NCBI GenBank assembly: GCA_021186555.1 | Contig: JAJKFL010000006.1 | Location: 28,393,478-28,457,477 of the forward strand | Origin: Reticulitermes speratus | Lineage: Eukaryota; Arthropoda; Insecta; Blattodea; Rhinotermitidae | Length of the DNA: 64,000 nt | Reading direction: 5' to 3' | In this document: in pieces, positions 1 through 11,480 of the stretch | How the letters are laid out: the number at the start of each line of letters is the position of its first letter | How positions within the stretch are numbered: the first letter of the stretch is position 1 | Notes under the pieces: model-generated | Databases searched by the model: none | Seen by the model: only the letters and a program-made list of their open reading frames with translations | Told to the model about the DNA's origin: nothing | Made by a program: the position numbers and the translations under genes

Positions 1-300
1 GCTTCTGTTGCTAAAGTAGCAGTGCATACAGAAGACTGCAACAGCTTCTGTTGCTAAAGTAGCAGTGTATACAGAAGACTGCAAGAGCTTCTGTTGCTAA
101 GTAGCAGTGCATACAGAAGACTGCAAGAGCTTCTGTTGCTACAGTAGCAGTGCATACAGAAGGAGGCAAGAGCTTCTGTTGCTAAAGTAGCAGTGCATAC
201 AGAAGACTGCAAGAGCTTCTGTTGCTAAAGTAGCAGTGCATACAGAAGACTGCAAGAGCTTCTGTTGCTACAGTAGCAGTGCATACAGATGGCGGCAAGC
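1..300. repeat. 43-bp tandem repeat, about 7 copies, cut by the window edge
   Basis: Units start at 1, 44, 87, 129, 172, 215 and 258. The period is 43 bp, with one 42-bp unit that has lost an A. Each unit holds the inverted pair CTTCTGT / ACAGAAG, and inside it GCTAC-a-GTAGC or the variant GCTA-aag-TAGC, so one strand can fold into a two-part hairpin. The last unit decays (GATGGCGGCAAG). The array begins at base 1, so its true length is unknown. Confidence 0.95.
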
Positions 301-700
301 ACACATGTTCGGTACGCAGAAGTTCAAAGCATCGGCGAGTTTAAATAAATGACAGTAACTTGTATTCGCAACGAACACACGACAGGTATTTGCCGAATAA
401 AACGGAGTGGACTGTAGGAAGGTCTTTTCGTAATAAACTAAATCGGGCTTATGACATTTTCAAATATGCTCCCTGCCATCCACGTAATTCTGTCGTTTTA
501 ACTTAGGACCTTTATATTCCAAAATACACCACGTAAATTTTCAAAGTCAAGTTTATTATTTTGTGCAATATATCCCCATGTATCGTGACATAAAACAGGT
601 TCAGAACGCCTCCAGTAATTAGTACTGGATCAGAATTCTTGTTCGTGTAACTTAATTCAACTGAAATAAACCAACGGCGTTACCATCCAAGTAAAATTAA
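301..700. other. no recognisable feature
   Basis: AT-rich sequence downstream of the 43-bp array. I see no gene, repeat or paired structure. Confidence 0.5.
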
Positions 701-1140
701 CTAAAATAAACTAATTCTACGCAACAGAGTCCTCCCCATTCTTTCTTCTTCTTCTTTGTCACCGCTTCCTCCTTCCTTCTGCGAGCATGAGCCTCTTCCT
801 TGCACAATGTAAATCTCGGCATCTTCTGTGGGTCTCCCAGGAATACTTGTTTTTGTATGAGAGATGTCTCTTGCTATTTGTACAATCCGATCAGATGCCG
901 TTCGTGATACACGGCTGTTCCATTCAGCCCTCCGTCTATTCATCCATTCTCCTATTTCTTCGTCACAGCACTGACGTCTGGTGTTTTGGCTCCTCACATG
1001 GCCAATCTATATATTTTGTCCATTATCACGTATTTCTTAATTAATTTCAAATGTTCCCAACGTTTCTCTTGTTTGTATACTACAGCTTGTTTCAGTTGAT
1101 GTTTTATGACTCCATACTCTATCATCATCGAGATATGATA
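701..1140 (-). pseudogene. LINE-4 remnant: end of a non-LTR retrotransposon reverse-transcriptase ORF
   Basis: Reading the minus strand from about 1140 down to 701 gives, across a stop and at least one frame change, a stretch with EKRWEHLKLIKKY, then RRRAEWNSRVSR and then a GRPTED-like segment. This is the usual C-terminal tail of insect LINE ORF2 proteins (basic R/K-rich, W-N-x-H/R-x-x-R, then a GRP box). The last 98 codons are open, but the ORF as a whole is broken and has no reverse-transcriptase catalytic core, so this is a dead, 5'-truncated copy. The family differs from LINE-1, LINE-2 and LINE-3 below. Class assignment is from recalled family patterns. Confidence 0.7.
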
Positions 1141-1852
1141 TCTGCCATTTTGCATGTTGTTGGTTTTTGTTTGTACGGCTCCGTAACTTATTATTTCACT
1201 CTCCAGACATTTAAACCTTACTATTCAGTATTCAGTAATATCATTTTGAATTTCCAGCTTACAGACTAGAAATTCTTTCGCTTTATGACTACTGCGTTGA
1301 TATTCTCATTTCAAATCTCTGACAAAAAATTAAAACTGTTAAAACAGCCTCTAAATCTTAATTTTTATGCGCAATTAATACAGAATCATCAACACAACAG
1401 ACTGTGGTTACTTATCTTCGTTCTGATTTATATAATTGTTTTCCTTTACACCTTTTATAATTCAAGTTATTACCATATTGTAAAGCGAAAGAAATCTGTC
1501 ACATTTTCGTACTGGTTTCTTAATTTTTTAACAATAAGATTAACCTGTATTATATATAAAGGCGTATTTCGTACCGGGTAGTAAATAAATTCCTTCTGGG
1601 TTACAAAACCAGTAAGTTAATTTTGTACAAGGAATAATCACTGTAGTTTTCATATCCATATTAAACACAAGACTGCACTCTGCGAACAGAATGTAGAGTT
1701 TTAGAATGTAAAACCTGATGGTACATAACGTAACCACTCTACCTTAAATGTCCAATTGATACATTTGGCGATAAGCTCATATGCATAGCCTAATTTTTGT
1801 AGAATGTTTAATACACGAGTATATATCTTTCGTAACATAAATTAATTTTTAA
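1141..1852. other. AT-rich stretch without a supported gene
   Basis: Only short, compositionally biased open frames (rich in Leu, Phe, Tyr and Ile) occur, with no recognisable domain. Confidence 0.5.
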
Positions 1853-2745
1853 ATTTTTATTACCGACTACTGCACAATAAGTTTATACACTCCTACATGT
1901 TTCGGCTGACTATCTCAGCCATTATTAGAGAGTCATCGTACATAGACATAAGCAGTGTACTCGTGTCTCTGAATGGTAATTGCCCATCCGTCACAGCCGC
2001 AGTCACTGATTTTATAGTTTAAATTACGTATGATATAAATGGAGTATGTTATTACATAAAATTTAGGTATAAAATCTATATAAAATGTCTCCAAACATCT
2101 CTCTCTTTTTCTTTTAAATGTAAAGCTTTATTTTCTTTCTCGGTTGGGTACATCGAAACAGCTTACAAGTACCAAATTGTTCCTTACACCAATTTCTAGG
2201 TTATGAAATGATACACTCAAGAGATAGAGAAGTACAGAGTACCTGGATAAGTGTCAGTAGTGAAAAATAAGTAAAAAGCTCCCATAAAAACACTACCATC
2301 CAAGAAGCTCTATTTAGAGCAGAACACATCTCTCTCTCAACCATTTTCAGTTTTTGTGGAATAGAGACCTGTAATGTTGTACAATCAATGTAAGTGTTTA
2401 AAATGAATTCTAATATAAAATAAAATAATTTAAATTTTAAATTTTAAAAGGATTACTCTTTATCAGTATATCAATAGATCAAATATATGTCTATACATAC
2501 CCCTAGCTGTGGTATCCGGTGTTTATGTCTTCCTAAATTTTATGTAATAACATACTGCATTTTATCATATTTAATTTGAACTGTTAAATCAATGACTGTG
2601 GCTGTGACGAATGGGCAATTACCATTCAGAGGTACGATATACGCTGCTTATGTCTATGGAGGATGACTCCATGATGATGGCCGAGATAGTCAGCCGAAAC
2701 ATGTAGGAGTGTATAAACTTATTGTGCAGTAGTTGGTAAATAAAA
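1853..2745. mobile_element. Foldback element 1: about 216-bp inverted arms around a 460-bp spacer
   Basis: The left arm (1853-2068) and the reverse complement of the right arm (2531-2745) align along their whole length at roughly 80 to 85% by eye. Both contain GCACAATAAGTTTATACACT, then an ACATGTTTCGGCTGACTATC hairpin, then the GGTAATTGCCCAT segment. The spacer (2069-2530) has no gene. Each arm carries the CCGAAACATGT hairpin motif near its outer end (1896-1927 reverse, 2671-2704 forward). It could be a non-autonomous foldback transposon, or two inverted insertions of a Penelope-like terminal repeat. No transposase is present. Confidence 0.85.
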
Positions 2746-3298
2746 CTTACAATTGCACATAACATGTATAATATTAAGAATTGAATTTGTTCTGTATCTA
2801 AAATACACGTGAAGTGCAGGTTCCAATACTCGAATACTGTTCTTTCTCAGCTTGTTACCTAAATAAAAATAGGCAAGCAGTTCTCCATCATTGTTACACA
2901 CTTCATGAGGGCCTAAATGTTTATCTGCAATAACAATGTCATGTCGAAGTTGTATTCATCCTTGTATTGATCTATTTATATTATACGGTTCAACTGACTT
3001 TCATTAGCGTAATTCTGTTTTGTTACTACTCAGCTTCCTTCCTGTCCATGCTGTAACCTGTTCTAATTTATTTCTGAACACAGTGGGGTTCGTGATTGAT
3101 TTTATTTATCATTAGCCAAGGTAAACCTTTATGAGCAAATCAGTAAAGTTATATATATATATATATTACGCGAACAGAATGTAAATACATAGAGTTCAAA
3201 CAATAAATACACAGCAGTCACTGACAAAGAATTGCAAAGTAGCAGGCTGTAAGCAGTGTTCGGCCGACAACCCAAAAGCGCAGTTGTTCTGTCTGTTA
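2746..3298. other. no gene; short AT microsatellite
   Basis: AT-rich sequence with an (AT)n tract at about 3150-3166. Nothing else is recognised. Confidence 0.5.
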
Positions 3299-3757
3299 CA
3301 TTCATTCATTCATTCATTCAATCATTCTGTAGTCTGTCTTTCGACAGGTCTGCAGTCTCTTCCAAAGCGAGTTCTCCACAGGGTGCGATCTAGTGCTTCC
3401 TCTTTCAATTTCTAGTATCTTATCTTTTCTTTTAGGTCATCCAGTAGCTGCTTACGTCTTCTCCCTCGTCTTCTCGTCATTTCTATTCTTCCTTCTAAAT
3501 TTCCTTCAATCACGTGTTTTAGAAGGCAGTCTCTACGCAAGATGTGACCAATCCAGTTAGCCTTTCTTCCTTTTATTGTATGTAGGATATTCCTCTCCTC
3601 CTTGACTCTGTGCAATACTTCTTCATTTCTCACACGATCGGTTCAAATCATCTTCTCCATTCTTCTCCAGCACCACATTTCAAAACTTTCCAGATACTTC
3701 TGATCTACTTTCCGAAGTGTCCACGTTTCAGCACCATATAAATCTATGCTCCAATTA
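3299..3757 (-). pseudogene. LINE-1 remnant: reverse-transcriptase C-terminus and microsatellite tail
   Basis: On the minus strand from about 3757 the reading begins YGAETWTLRKVDQKYLES, then EMWCWRRMEK, a stop, and an open stretch of 73 codons (3633-3412) with ANWIGHILRRDCLLKHVIEG and RRGRRRKQLLDDLKEK. It continues in a shifted frame as ALDRTLWRTRFGRD. This is the C-terminal tail of a LINE ORF2 protein. The element ends at a GAAT/ATGA-type microsatellite (3299-3327, CATT repeats on the plus strand), the usual 3' tail of this family. It is 5'-truncated and lacks the catalytic core. Relatives lie at 16530 and 58500. Confidence 0.85.
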
Positions 3758-4578
3758 CATAGGACAGGAAAATTTAATTTTTAATGCAAACTGAAATAAA
3801 TAAGGAGGCATGTGAACTTCAGGCAGTGTTCTTTAAATAATTTATAATAAACATCCAAACCTTGAATAAACCGTGGAGTTGGAACAGAGAATTATACACC
3901 CTAACCATTTTGCCGCTGTATTAGTTGGAGTACAGAGGAATTAATTATTATTTATTATATAATATATTACATATATTATATATTATTAATTATTTGTTGT
4001 TATTTAACAAGTATATGAATAGATCACTCTATATAAAGTCAAATGTTAGGACAATGGATTGAAAAGTATGTGGAAAGGCGCAGTCGTTTACGACGAAAAC
4101 ATTTCGTCATAAAAATTTTTCGAGCACCTGTAATTACGTTTCGCAATTAACCTCATGTGTATTTTTATGTTATAGGATACAATTCACGTTAACTACTGAC
4201 GTCCAGCAGCAATATGTACCGATATTTGAAGTGCATTTAATGAGTTATTTAAAAATCATAATGCTTTTATTCCGGAAATATACGGTATAATCTTTTAGCA
4301 AGACATAGCTGACTTTTCTGCTCAATCTCTCTGCTTTACGATAAATTTGGTCCAGCAGTCTACAATTTTCGTGGGTCTGTCAGAATAAAAGGTTTATGTT
4401 GTTGTTTAGATGTGTCTTCTACACCTTCCTTTTACGAATAATCTTCAGTTTAGACGTAATTATGTAAATCTTCCCTTGTGCCGGGTACTCTGCTCGATCT
4501 GATACTTAAACACACATGACATTCGATTGCCGCCCAGAAAGTGCATCAGCACCGGTCTGGCCTCCGCCGATCTGTTCA
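3758..4578. other. no gene; AT palindrome cluster
   Basis: Contains a run of short AT palindromes around 3945-4000 (TATATAATATATTACATATA and similar). No coding signal. Confidence 0.5.
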
Positions 4579-4866
4579 TTGCTTAACTCATTTTTTTTCC
4601 TATGGCTCGACAGCCCTATATGGGCCTGGGCCTCCTCGTTTCGTCGAGGTTTCTTGATCACACAATTTTTAGACACACCACAGTCGGTAGGACTCCTCTG
4701 GACGAGGGACCAGCTCGTCGCAGAGACCTCACCTGACAACACACAACACTCACAAGAGACAGACATCCATGGCCCCGGTGGGATTCGAACCCACAATCCT
4801 AGTAAGCGAGGGCCGACGACCCAGGTCTTAGACCGCACGGCCACTGGGATCGGCTTGCTTAACTCA
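4579..4866 (-). mobile_element. SINE-A copy 1 (tRNA-like SINE) with 13-bp target-site duplication
   Basis: SINE-A body at 4591-4854, minus strand. Read 5' to 3' on the minus strand it starts GCCGATCCCAGTGGCCG. An A-box-like stretch GTGGCCGTGCGGTCTAAG and a B box GGTTCGAATCC follow, giving a head resembling tRNA-Leu/Ser (GGTCTAAGGC...). The body (ATGGATGTCTGTCTCTTG, GTGTTGTGTGTTGTCAGG) comes next and the copy ends in an A run. The flanks TTGCTTAACTCAT are repeated at 4579-4591 and 4855-4867, a clear target-site duplication showing LINE-assisted insertion. The tRNA-like part is a pol III promoter, not a functional tRNA gene. Confidence 0.95.
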
Positions 4867-4867
4867 T

Positions 4868-5341
4868 ACAGCTATTATTACCATGCTGAACCGCCATTCT
4901 CCTGTTATCTGCTCGTGTTTTACCAAACTTTGACCAAAAATGGCCGATCACACTTTGTGATAATTCTCTGTGACATACCATGACAATGACAAACAAGTAG
5001 GTGCAAGTAGGGCTAAGTTTACTGCTAAGTAATACTGTACATTTTCGTCACACTTTTATTTTTTTGGCGCTGCCGAACTAAAATTGCCTTTACTTTTTGA
5101 CTTTCACCGTAATCTCTCAATTCCAAACCAGTCAAGAGTAATGGGTTGAGCAGATGTGCTTGACATTTTGTACGAGTTCTTAATGTGAAACGTGTCGCAG
5201 GTTACGAAAAATGTTTCGAAATCCCTGTTCCACCTGTGGACAGCAGTTTCCGGAGCCATCAGTCTTTCTGTCCACTATTGGCGTACTGCGGACGACGGCG
5301 ACCCCTGAACAACGGAACATTTGCAGACGTTTGTCAATGAG

Positions 5342-5378
<37 letters not shown>

Positions 5379-5610
5379 GTGACTGGCGGAGATTTTACAG
5401 ATTATTCCTGTTAATTATATAGTGTTATGTAATATGGATCCAAGGGATATTAAAAGCGCATGTTAGTACAAAGTACACACATTTCACACAAGATAAGGTC
5501 CACTTTCCACGTTCTAAATCATTCATTACAATACTGTATTACATGGATTTAATCAGAACATATCATCAATATACAAAATGCATGGACTTCGATAGTTCAC
5601 AAGAAAGCCG
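4868..5610. other. no gene; (AT)n microsatellite
   Basis: An (AT)n tract lies at 5344-5376. Short open frames on either side have no recognisable content. Confidence 0.5.
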
Positions 5611-5944
5611 GAGCAGTAGGTAAAAGGTAAAGCAACCCCATTACAGGCCTAGACAGGCCCTGAGGGGTCCAGGAGGTTGAGGCTCCCAGATTTCTAGACA
5701 ATCGGCACATGAAGGTGGTAAGGTTGTCAGCCCTACGCACCGGCCGCCTTTACCCCCCAGGAAATATTCCTGGTACTCATTTCTGTTAGAGGCTGAGTCG
5801 ACCCCAGGGCCATAGTGCGACCGAAACGATTATGTCAAGGAATTAATTCCAATGACACCATAGGGAATCGAACCCTCGACGTTCCGGTTTATAGCGTAGT
5901 GCCTCAACCAACTGCGCCACCGCGCGCCCCCCCAGAGCAGTAGG
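5611..5944 (-). mobile_element. SINE-B copy 1 (second tRNA-derived SINE family) with 10-bp duplication
   Basis: Minus strand. Its tRNA-like head has a near-perfect A box TGGCGCAGTTGG and a B box GGTTCGATTCC, followed by a body ending in the GCCTGTCTAGGCCTG segment. GAGCAGTAGG occurs at 5611-5620 and 5935-5944, giving the target-site duplication and a body of 5621-5934. A second copy lies at 45893-46130 (minus) and a third at 56005-56280 (plus). The C run near 5926-5933 sits at the 5' end of the head. Confidence 0.9.
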
Positions 5945-7221
5945 ACAATGGCGAAATATTTGTTCGATTCATGCTAAGGCAATGCGGCCGGAACGTGAAT
6001 TTGACTACTCGCCTGTATCTACTTCCGAGGTTAAGAGTGAGTGAAACTATATCTCAATTCCCTATATAATTTTATGGCGTGCACAAAGACATCTTTACTT
6101 TTTCTTCATATTTCATAAAATGGTATTCCTTTGTGGTCCGACATGTTTAGATATTTCACAGTATCGACATGTATGACACAGTCGCCCAGACTAAGCTATT
6201 ACACGTAATCACAATAAAGTCAACATACATCACTGTAAGACTACAGTAATTATTGCTGTACATATAGTTAGGCCTACAATATTGTCATAACACCCGCAAT
6301 TGTACTGGACCAGTGGATTTAAATTATTTTGATTTTGCGAAGTTAAAAGAAGTACGAAATAATTTCATGACTATACATCTTCCACATTTTAAGGCACATT
6401 TTGTCATTTCAGTTTAGCAGGTTATACTGCTCCTTATTAGGCATTGACGTAAATTTTTAATTTATACCCATACAATATTTTGTATATGCTACTGCACTTT
6501 TTAAATTCTTTAAATCAACAGACCGTTTGTTCATCTTATAATGGTCTGTAGAGGGTAAGCTGGTCCGTGATGCATTTTCCTTGCTATCCCATGCTGTATG
6601 TTAGTTACATGACTTACTCGTAATACCATATTAGTCAAGACATATCCCTTACCTGTACCAACTATTTGTGTAGACTACATTACCGTATTGGTGTTTAGAA
6701 TTTTAGATACATTTAGAATTTAATTTACCATTTAAAATGATTCAGATACAAGTTAGAAATCACAGTGATTATATTTATATCGTGTGTCGATTACTTTCAC
6801 GAGAACTTTTTTTTTGTAAAATTTGGGACTTCTAATCTAACGGATTACTCAAGTTTTCCAAACGGCTTTCTTCCTACTGTGCATATCTCAGTGAGGTTAG
6901 TGTTAATTTATTACAGATTAAAATGTATTGTTGTAAAGTCAATAAATAATCAAACTAATATTTTGGTGATATAAATCATTTCGACTGAACGCGTAATGCA
7001 TTACATTGTAATGTATATAGGCCTATACATTATTGCCATGGGATTTTGGGTCGTGTCTAAACTTTCTTGTAACATGTGCCGCATTATTCCATATGCCTGG
7101 GTTATTTAATGACGCTGTAATTACACACAGTGTATAACACAGGGTGATAGGATTATTCATGAATGGTTAATTACAAAGGATGTGGCAAGAAAGTTGTGAT
7201 TTAACTTCAGATACCGTTTCT
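5945..7221. other. no gene; possible SINE-D fragment near 7097
   Basis: Mostly AT-rich unique sequence. Around 7097-7122, GGTTATTTAATGACGCTGTA matches the 3' signature of SINE-D (see 29470 and 57397), but no tRNA-like head is visible. Confidence 0.4.
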
Positions 7222-7486
7222 TCAGTCCCAACCTCTTCTACCTATCCATTGTAGGTGTAGAGGGTTATTGTTGCGTCTGATCACACCGTGAGACACACAC
7301 ACACACACACACGTTCGGCAGGACTTCTCTGGACAAGGGATAGGCCAGTCGCAGAGGCTTCTACCTGCACAGCACAAAAAACTCACAAGAGACAAATATC
7401 CGTGCTCCCGGCGGGATTGAAACGCGCGATACCAGCAAGCGAGCAGCTGCATACCTACGCCTTACACTGCGCGGCCGCCGGATCGG
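7222..7486 (-). mobile_element. SINE-A copy 2, diverged, with a CA expansion
   Basis: Minus-strand copy, recognisable from the GACGAGG/GACAAGG segment, the ACTCACAAGAGACA block, the mutated B box (GATTGAAACGCG on the plus strand) and the CGCGGCCGCCGGATCGG 5' end. The ACACACC segment of the consensus has expanded into a (CA)n run at about 7292-7313. No clear target-site duplication remains, so it is older than most copies here. Confidence 0.85.
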
Positions 7487-7597
7487 ATTCCAGATAGTGT
7501 CCTAGTATTTGCGTGGAAGGAATGAAGAAAATCCACAGCAACTTCAGTTTCCCAGCACGAAGTGCTAACCGATCTGCCGTAACTGCGGTACAATGAG

Positions 7598-8227
7598 ACA
7601 TGTTTAAATAAGGTGGACACAGTTTGATATGAGCTGCATGTGAATTACATGTTACGTTTACATACATACATGTTTAAATAAGGTGGACACAGTTTGATAT
7701 GAGCTGCATGTGAATTACATGTTACGTTTACATACAGACATGTTTAAATAAGGTGGACATATTTTGATATGAGCTGCATGTGAATTACATGTTACGTTTA
7801 CATACAGACATGTTTAAATAAGGTGGACACAGTTTGATATGAGCTGCATGTGAATTACATGTTACGTTTACATACAGACATGTTTAATTAAGGTGGACAT
7901 AGTTTGATATAAGCTGCATGTGAATTACATGTTACGTTTACATACAGACATGTTTAAATAAGGTGGACAGAGTTTGATACGAGCTGCATGTGAATTACAT
8001 GTTACGTTTACATACAGACATGTTTAAATAAGGTGGACACAGTTTGATAAGAGCTGCATGTGAATTACATGTTACGTTTACATACAGACATGTTTAATTA
8101 AGGTGGACATAGTTTGATATAAGCTGCATGTGAATTACATGTTACGTTTACATACAGACATGTTTAAATAAGGTGGACACAGTTTGATATGAGCTGCATG
8201 TGAAATACATGTTACGTTTACATACAG
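7598..8227. repeat. 70-bp tandem array, 9 copies
   Basis: Units begin at 7598, 7668, 7738, 7808, 7878, 7948, 8018, 8088 and 8158, each 70 bp with no length change. Copies differ at only a few positions (AAATAAGG/AATTAAGG, GGACAC/GGACAT/GGACAG, ATGAGC/ATAAGC). Units 5 and 8 (7878, 8088) share the same three variants, as if a larger block had been duplicated. The unit includes TGCATGTGAATTACATG, a short interrupted palindrome. No open frame runs through it. Confidence 0.97.
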
Positions 8228-8590
8228 ACATAAAAGACACCCGATCGACATTCTTTAGTAATTGATCCCTGATGTCAAAGTATATTCAGAATGAACTGTG
8301 AAATATTTGGAAGGACGGACAGACAGACAGTCGGAACCTGATTGCAAGTTCATTTTTTTTACGCTTTTTACGTGGGCGAGCCAGAAATTATCGGAAATAC
8401 AAATTTTTTTTTTAAAATTTGTTGTGTTGGCTCTACTGCTCATGTGCATGTTGGTGCTCTGAAGCAGAATGGGCCTTCATCGACAACTGTAGTTTCGTCA
8501 CAGCTGTGACGTATAAATATGTAATAAAAAGAGAAAAGAAACCTCATGTACGTGCCACAAGTTGAAGTTACTGATATTATATAAGCTAAC
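8228..8590. other. no gene; short GACA run
   Basis: Contains GGACGGACAGACAGACAG at about 8313-8331 and homopolymer T tracts. No supported gene. Confidence 0.45.
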
Positions 8591-8844
8591 AAAATCTTAG
8601 CCGATCCCTGTGGCCGCTCGCTTGCTGGGATTGTGGGTTCGAATCCCGCCGGAGGCATGGATGTCTGTCTCTTATGAGTGTTGTGTGTTGTCAGGTAGAG
8701 GTCTTTGCGACCAGCTGGTCCCTCGTCCCAAGGAATCCTACCGAGTGTGGTGCGTCTAAAGTGTGATCACGAAGCCTCGAAAAATGAGGAGGCCTAGGCC
8801 CCATAGGGGTTGTCGGCCCATAGATATAAAAGAATAAAATCTTA
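8591..8844 (+). mobile_element. SINE-A copy 3 with internal deletion of the A-box region
   Basis: Body 8600-8835, flanked by AAAATCTTA at 8591-8599 and 8836-8844. The head goes directly from CTGTGGCCG to CTCGCTTGCTGG. About 26 bases, including the A box, are missing exactly between two GGCCG repeats of the full-length head, as expected for slippage or recombination between them. The B box GGTTCGAATCC is intact. Confidence 0.95.
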
Positions 8845-10794
8845 ATAATTTCTGAATATAAAATCAAGTCGACTGCTCAGCCGTTATACGGAAGTGTACT
8901 TGTCTGTCTGTAACTAAATTTGTCTGTCCAAGTACAGGAAGTTTCATGAGATGTGAACATTACTGTAGATATGCTTTTCTAGCACTTTGTGATATAAGGA
9001 GTTCCTATTCCTATAAATAAAGGTCCCATTCTCAATGATTATTGTGCTAAGGATATTGTTTAATTCCCAGAACGCACTACAGTGAGCTGCGCGTAAACTC
9101 ATGGAGTGGTATCATACAGCACACGACCTTGAACAGAGACGTAAACAAATTCCAGGCTTGTCTCTGCATTTCCACTCGTCCTACTCACAACACAGCGGCA
9201 AGTTGCGTTGCGGCAGAGGGTGGGATTTTCGCAAACCTGCTTTAAGCACATGTCAATGTAAAACAGATGCAGTTTCTTACACGAAGTTAAATTTAGACTT
9301 TAAATTGATCAGAAAATGTGTTTACTGTTGTATTTCAACTAATATTTACTTTCTAATCTAAGTTTAAAACAGTTATAATTCCTTAACCGTTCAAAGCCGG
9401 ACACATGTTTATATGAAGTTTTGTTCACAAAGACCTAGGAAATCATCCCCTACAGTTATATTCACGACTCATGAAACACTCTGTATACAACAATTGATTA
9501 ATCCAGCCATTATCTGTCTCCCTGCCTGCCTATTTACATTATTGTGCACCCATCAATAACTGTCTCTGGGATCAGGCGCCATATTTTTCGGTTGACCCAC
9601 GCTAATGTTGTGGAGGAAAGTTCGTATTATAAGTTCGTAGTATAAATAAATAAATACAAAATATATTCTTTTACGCTGAAGGTGATACTAACACCTTCTT
9701 CAGAAAAGGTAGTACCCGTCTTCTAAACCACAAGCGTTACATAAAACAACACAGTAAATGCCACTGTCATGGCCGTAAACAACATCAGTATACACCTACG
9801 GGTAAAACACTCTTTTTTGTTTCTGTCTCTCTCAAGACCCGTCTTACGACAGGCTGAATGAGCGGCTCTATTCCATTTTGTGGCAACGTTCAGTTACGGC
9901 AGAGCTAAATTTCACACATTCGTATCTAAAGTTTAAAGTTCCGAATTTTATTGTTATGGTTATGGCTGTGAGCTAGCAGCTCGCGCTGACTGTAACCCAA
10001 TGCGAGAAAGATCCGTCCTGAGCAGGCAGGCGGTAGTACACTCGGTTACATTGGCGTACATTCCAGTACAGAACACGTGTCCCAAGGATACGAGTATCTG
10101 TATTGGATATAATTTCTCTCTCAATGAAAATTCAGTTTGGTGATTTATTAATAGGGTAAAAACAAGTTTGTACCTGTAACGTATATTTTTAAGTCCATAA
10201 TCTCATTTGGACAATGCGGCTAGAACATTAAATTAAATATTTCAATCTTATAAAAATTTTCATCTCAAATAATTGATATACGTCACAAATACTGTGATAA
10301 AGACTGATACCTAAACGTTATATCCGAAGATTTCTAGATATGGTGCATGTTTCAGGATATAAAAGTCAAATGTATTGTTTAATTTAGCCAGTGAGATATC
10401 GTTATTGCGATGAAACTTGCAACAATATTTTTATCTGCAAAAACGAAGACGAAGGCAAGCGCTGTACACCAGATTTCAATGACATCTTTATAAAATATCT
10501 GCACTTCATATTAATGTGAGATTTTCTTTAGCTGTGAGATCCGATCAAGTAATATTACATAAGTAAATATATGTGATTCGCTTACTGCTTGGATGTGATG
10601 GCTGCTGTCTATGTTTGTAACTGGAGTTAATTTATAAGTAAGAATATGAAAGTTAATATTCACGACTCGACTCTGCTTCCACGTAAGGAAAATCCGCTAC
10701 GCAACTGACTAATCAATGTGGGAACACACCCATTCTGTGAAGGCAATACACACATTGTTAATAGTTGAAACTATGGCACTCGTCAGGTTTAAAC
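8845..10794. other. gene-free stretch with one hairpin
   Basis: No coding region is supported. At 9669-9703 the sequence CTGAAGGTG-atactaa-CACCTTCTTCAG forms a strong hairpin. Read on the minus strand it starts CTGAAGAAGGTG, resembling the 5' half of the hairpin motif seen elsewhere, but without the CCGAAAC part. Confidence 0.5.
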
Positions 10795-11480
10795 ACAAAA
10801 GCATCCGGTAAGCAAATTCAGATATTTGGGAATAACCCTGACAAAGCAATATTGCATTCTTAAAACAATTAAGAACAACTTGTATTCAGGGGATGCTTGC
10901 TACAATTCGGTCCAGAATCTTCTGTCTTCCAGTTTGCTATCTAAAAATATAAAGATCAAAATATATAGAAAATTAATTTTGTCTGTTTTCTAGGGGCATA
11001 TACGTTGGTGTCTCACACTGAGGAAGGAACGTATAATGAGGATGTTGGAGAATAGGGTGCTGAGGGAAATACTTAGGCCTAAGACAGATAGAGTAACAGA
11101 GGACTACATGAGATTACAAAAAAGCAGCTTCAGGATCTGTACTACCCACCAGTTATTTTTCGAGTGATTAAATGAAGAAAAGTGAGAAGGGCGGAGCACG
11201 TAGAACGAATGAGGGACAGGAGAGCTACATAAAGGCTTTGATGTAAAAACCTGAGGGAAAGAGACGACTTGGAAAACTTAGGCGTAGACGGGAGGATAAT
11301 ATTAAAATGGATCTTCAAAAAATAAGAGTGGAGCCTGGACTGGATTGGTCTGGCTCAGAATAGGGACAGTGACGGGCTTTTGCCAAATTGGTGACGCGCT
11401 TTCGATTTCCATAAAATGCTACGACTTGCTTGAGTAATAGAGGAAGGACTTCACTCCAAGGAGTTAGTTAGTTAGTTAGC
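10795..11480 (+). pseudogene. LINE-2 remnant, longest copy: ORF2 C-terminus with TTAG tail
   Basis: Plus-strand translation across frame breaks gives SKFRYLGITLTK, then YNSVQNLLSSSLLSKNIK, LTLRKERIMRMLENRVLREI, RRAEHVERM and a 3' part encoding the degenerate [15 protein letters not shown]-like box. This is the post-catalytic region of a LINE reverse-transcriptase ORF. It ends with the family's 3' UTR (TTCCATAAAATGCTACG...) and a (GTTA)n tail at 11462-11479. Stops and shifts are scattered throughout. LINE-2 is the commonest LINE in the window (13330, 19800, 24670, 26250, 29085, 30288, 43390, 49665 and 56270). Confidence 0.85.

Noticed and set aside
1285-1581. 98-codon hydrophobic frame, possible small membrane protein
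   Set aside because: AT-driven Leu/Ile/Tyr/Phe content with no signal for splicing or conservation.
4516-4983. 155-codon open frame
   Set aside because: Two thirds of it is antisense SINE-A; similar frames arise in other SINE-A copies.
7598-8227. CRISPR array
   Set aside because: The units are contiguous 70-mers with no unique spacers, in a eukaryotic genome.
11462-11479. Insect telomere repeat (TTAGG)
   Set aside because: The unit is TTAG, four bases, and it is a LINE-2 tail.
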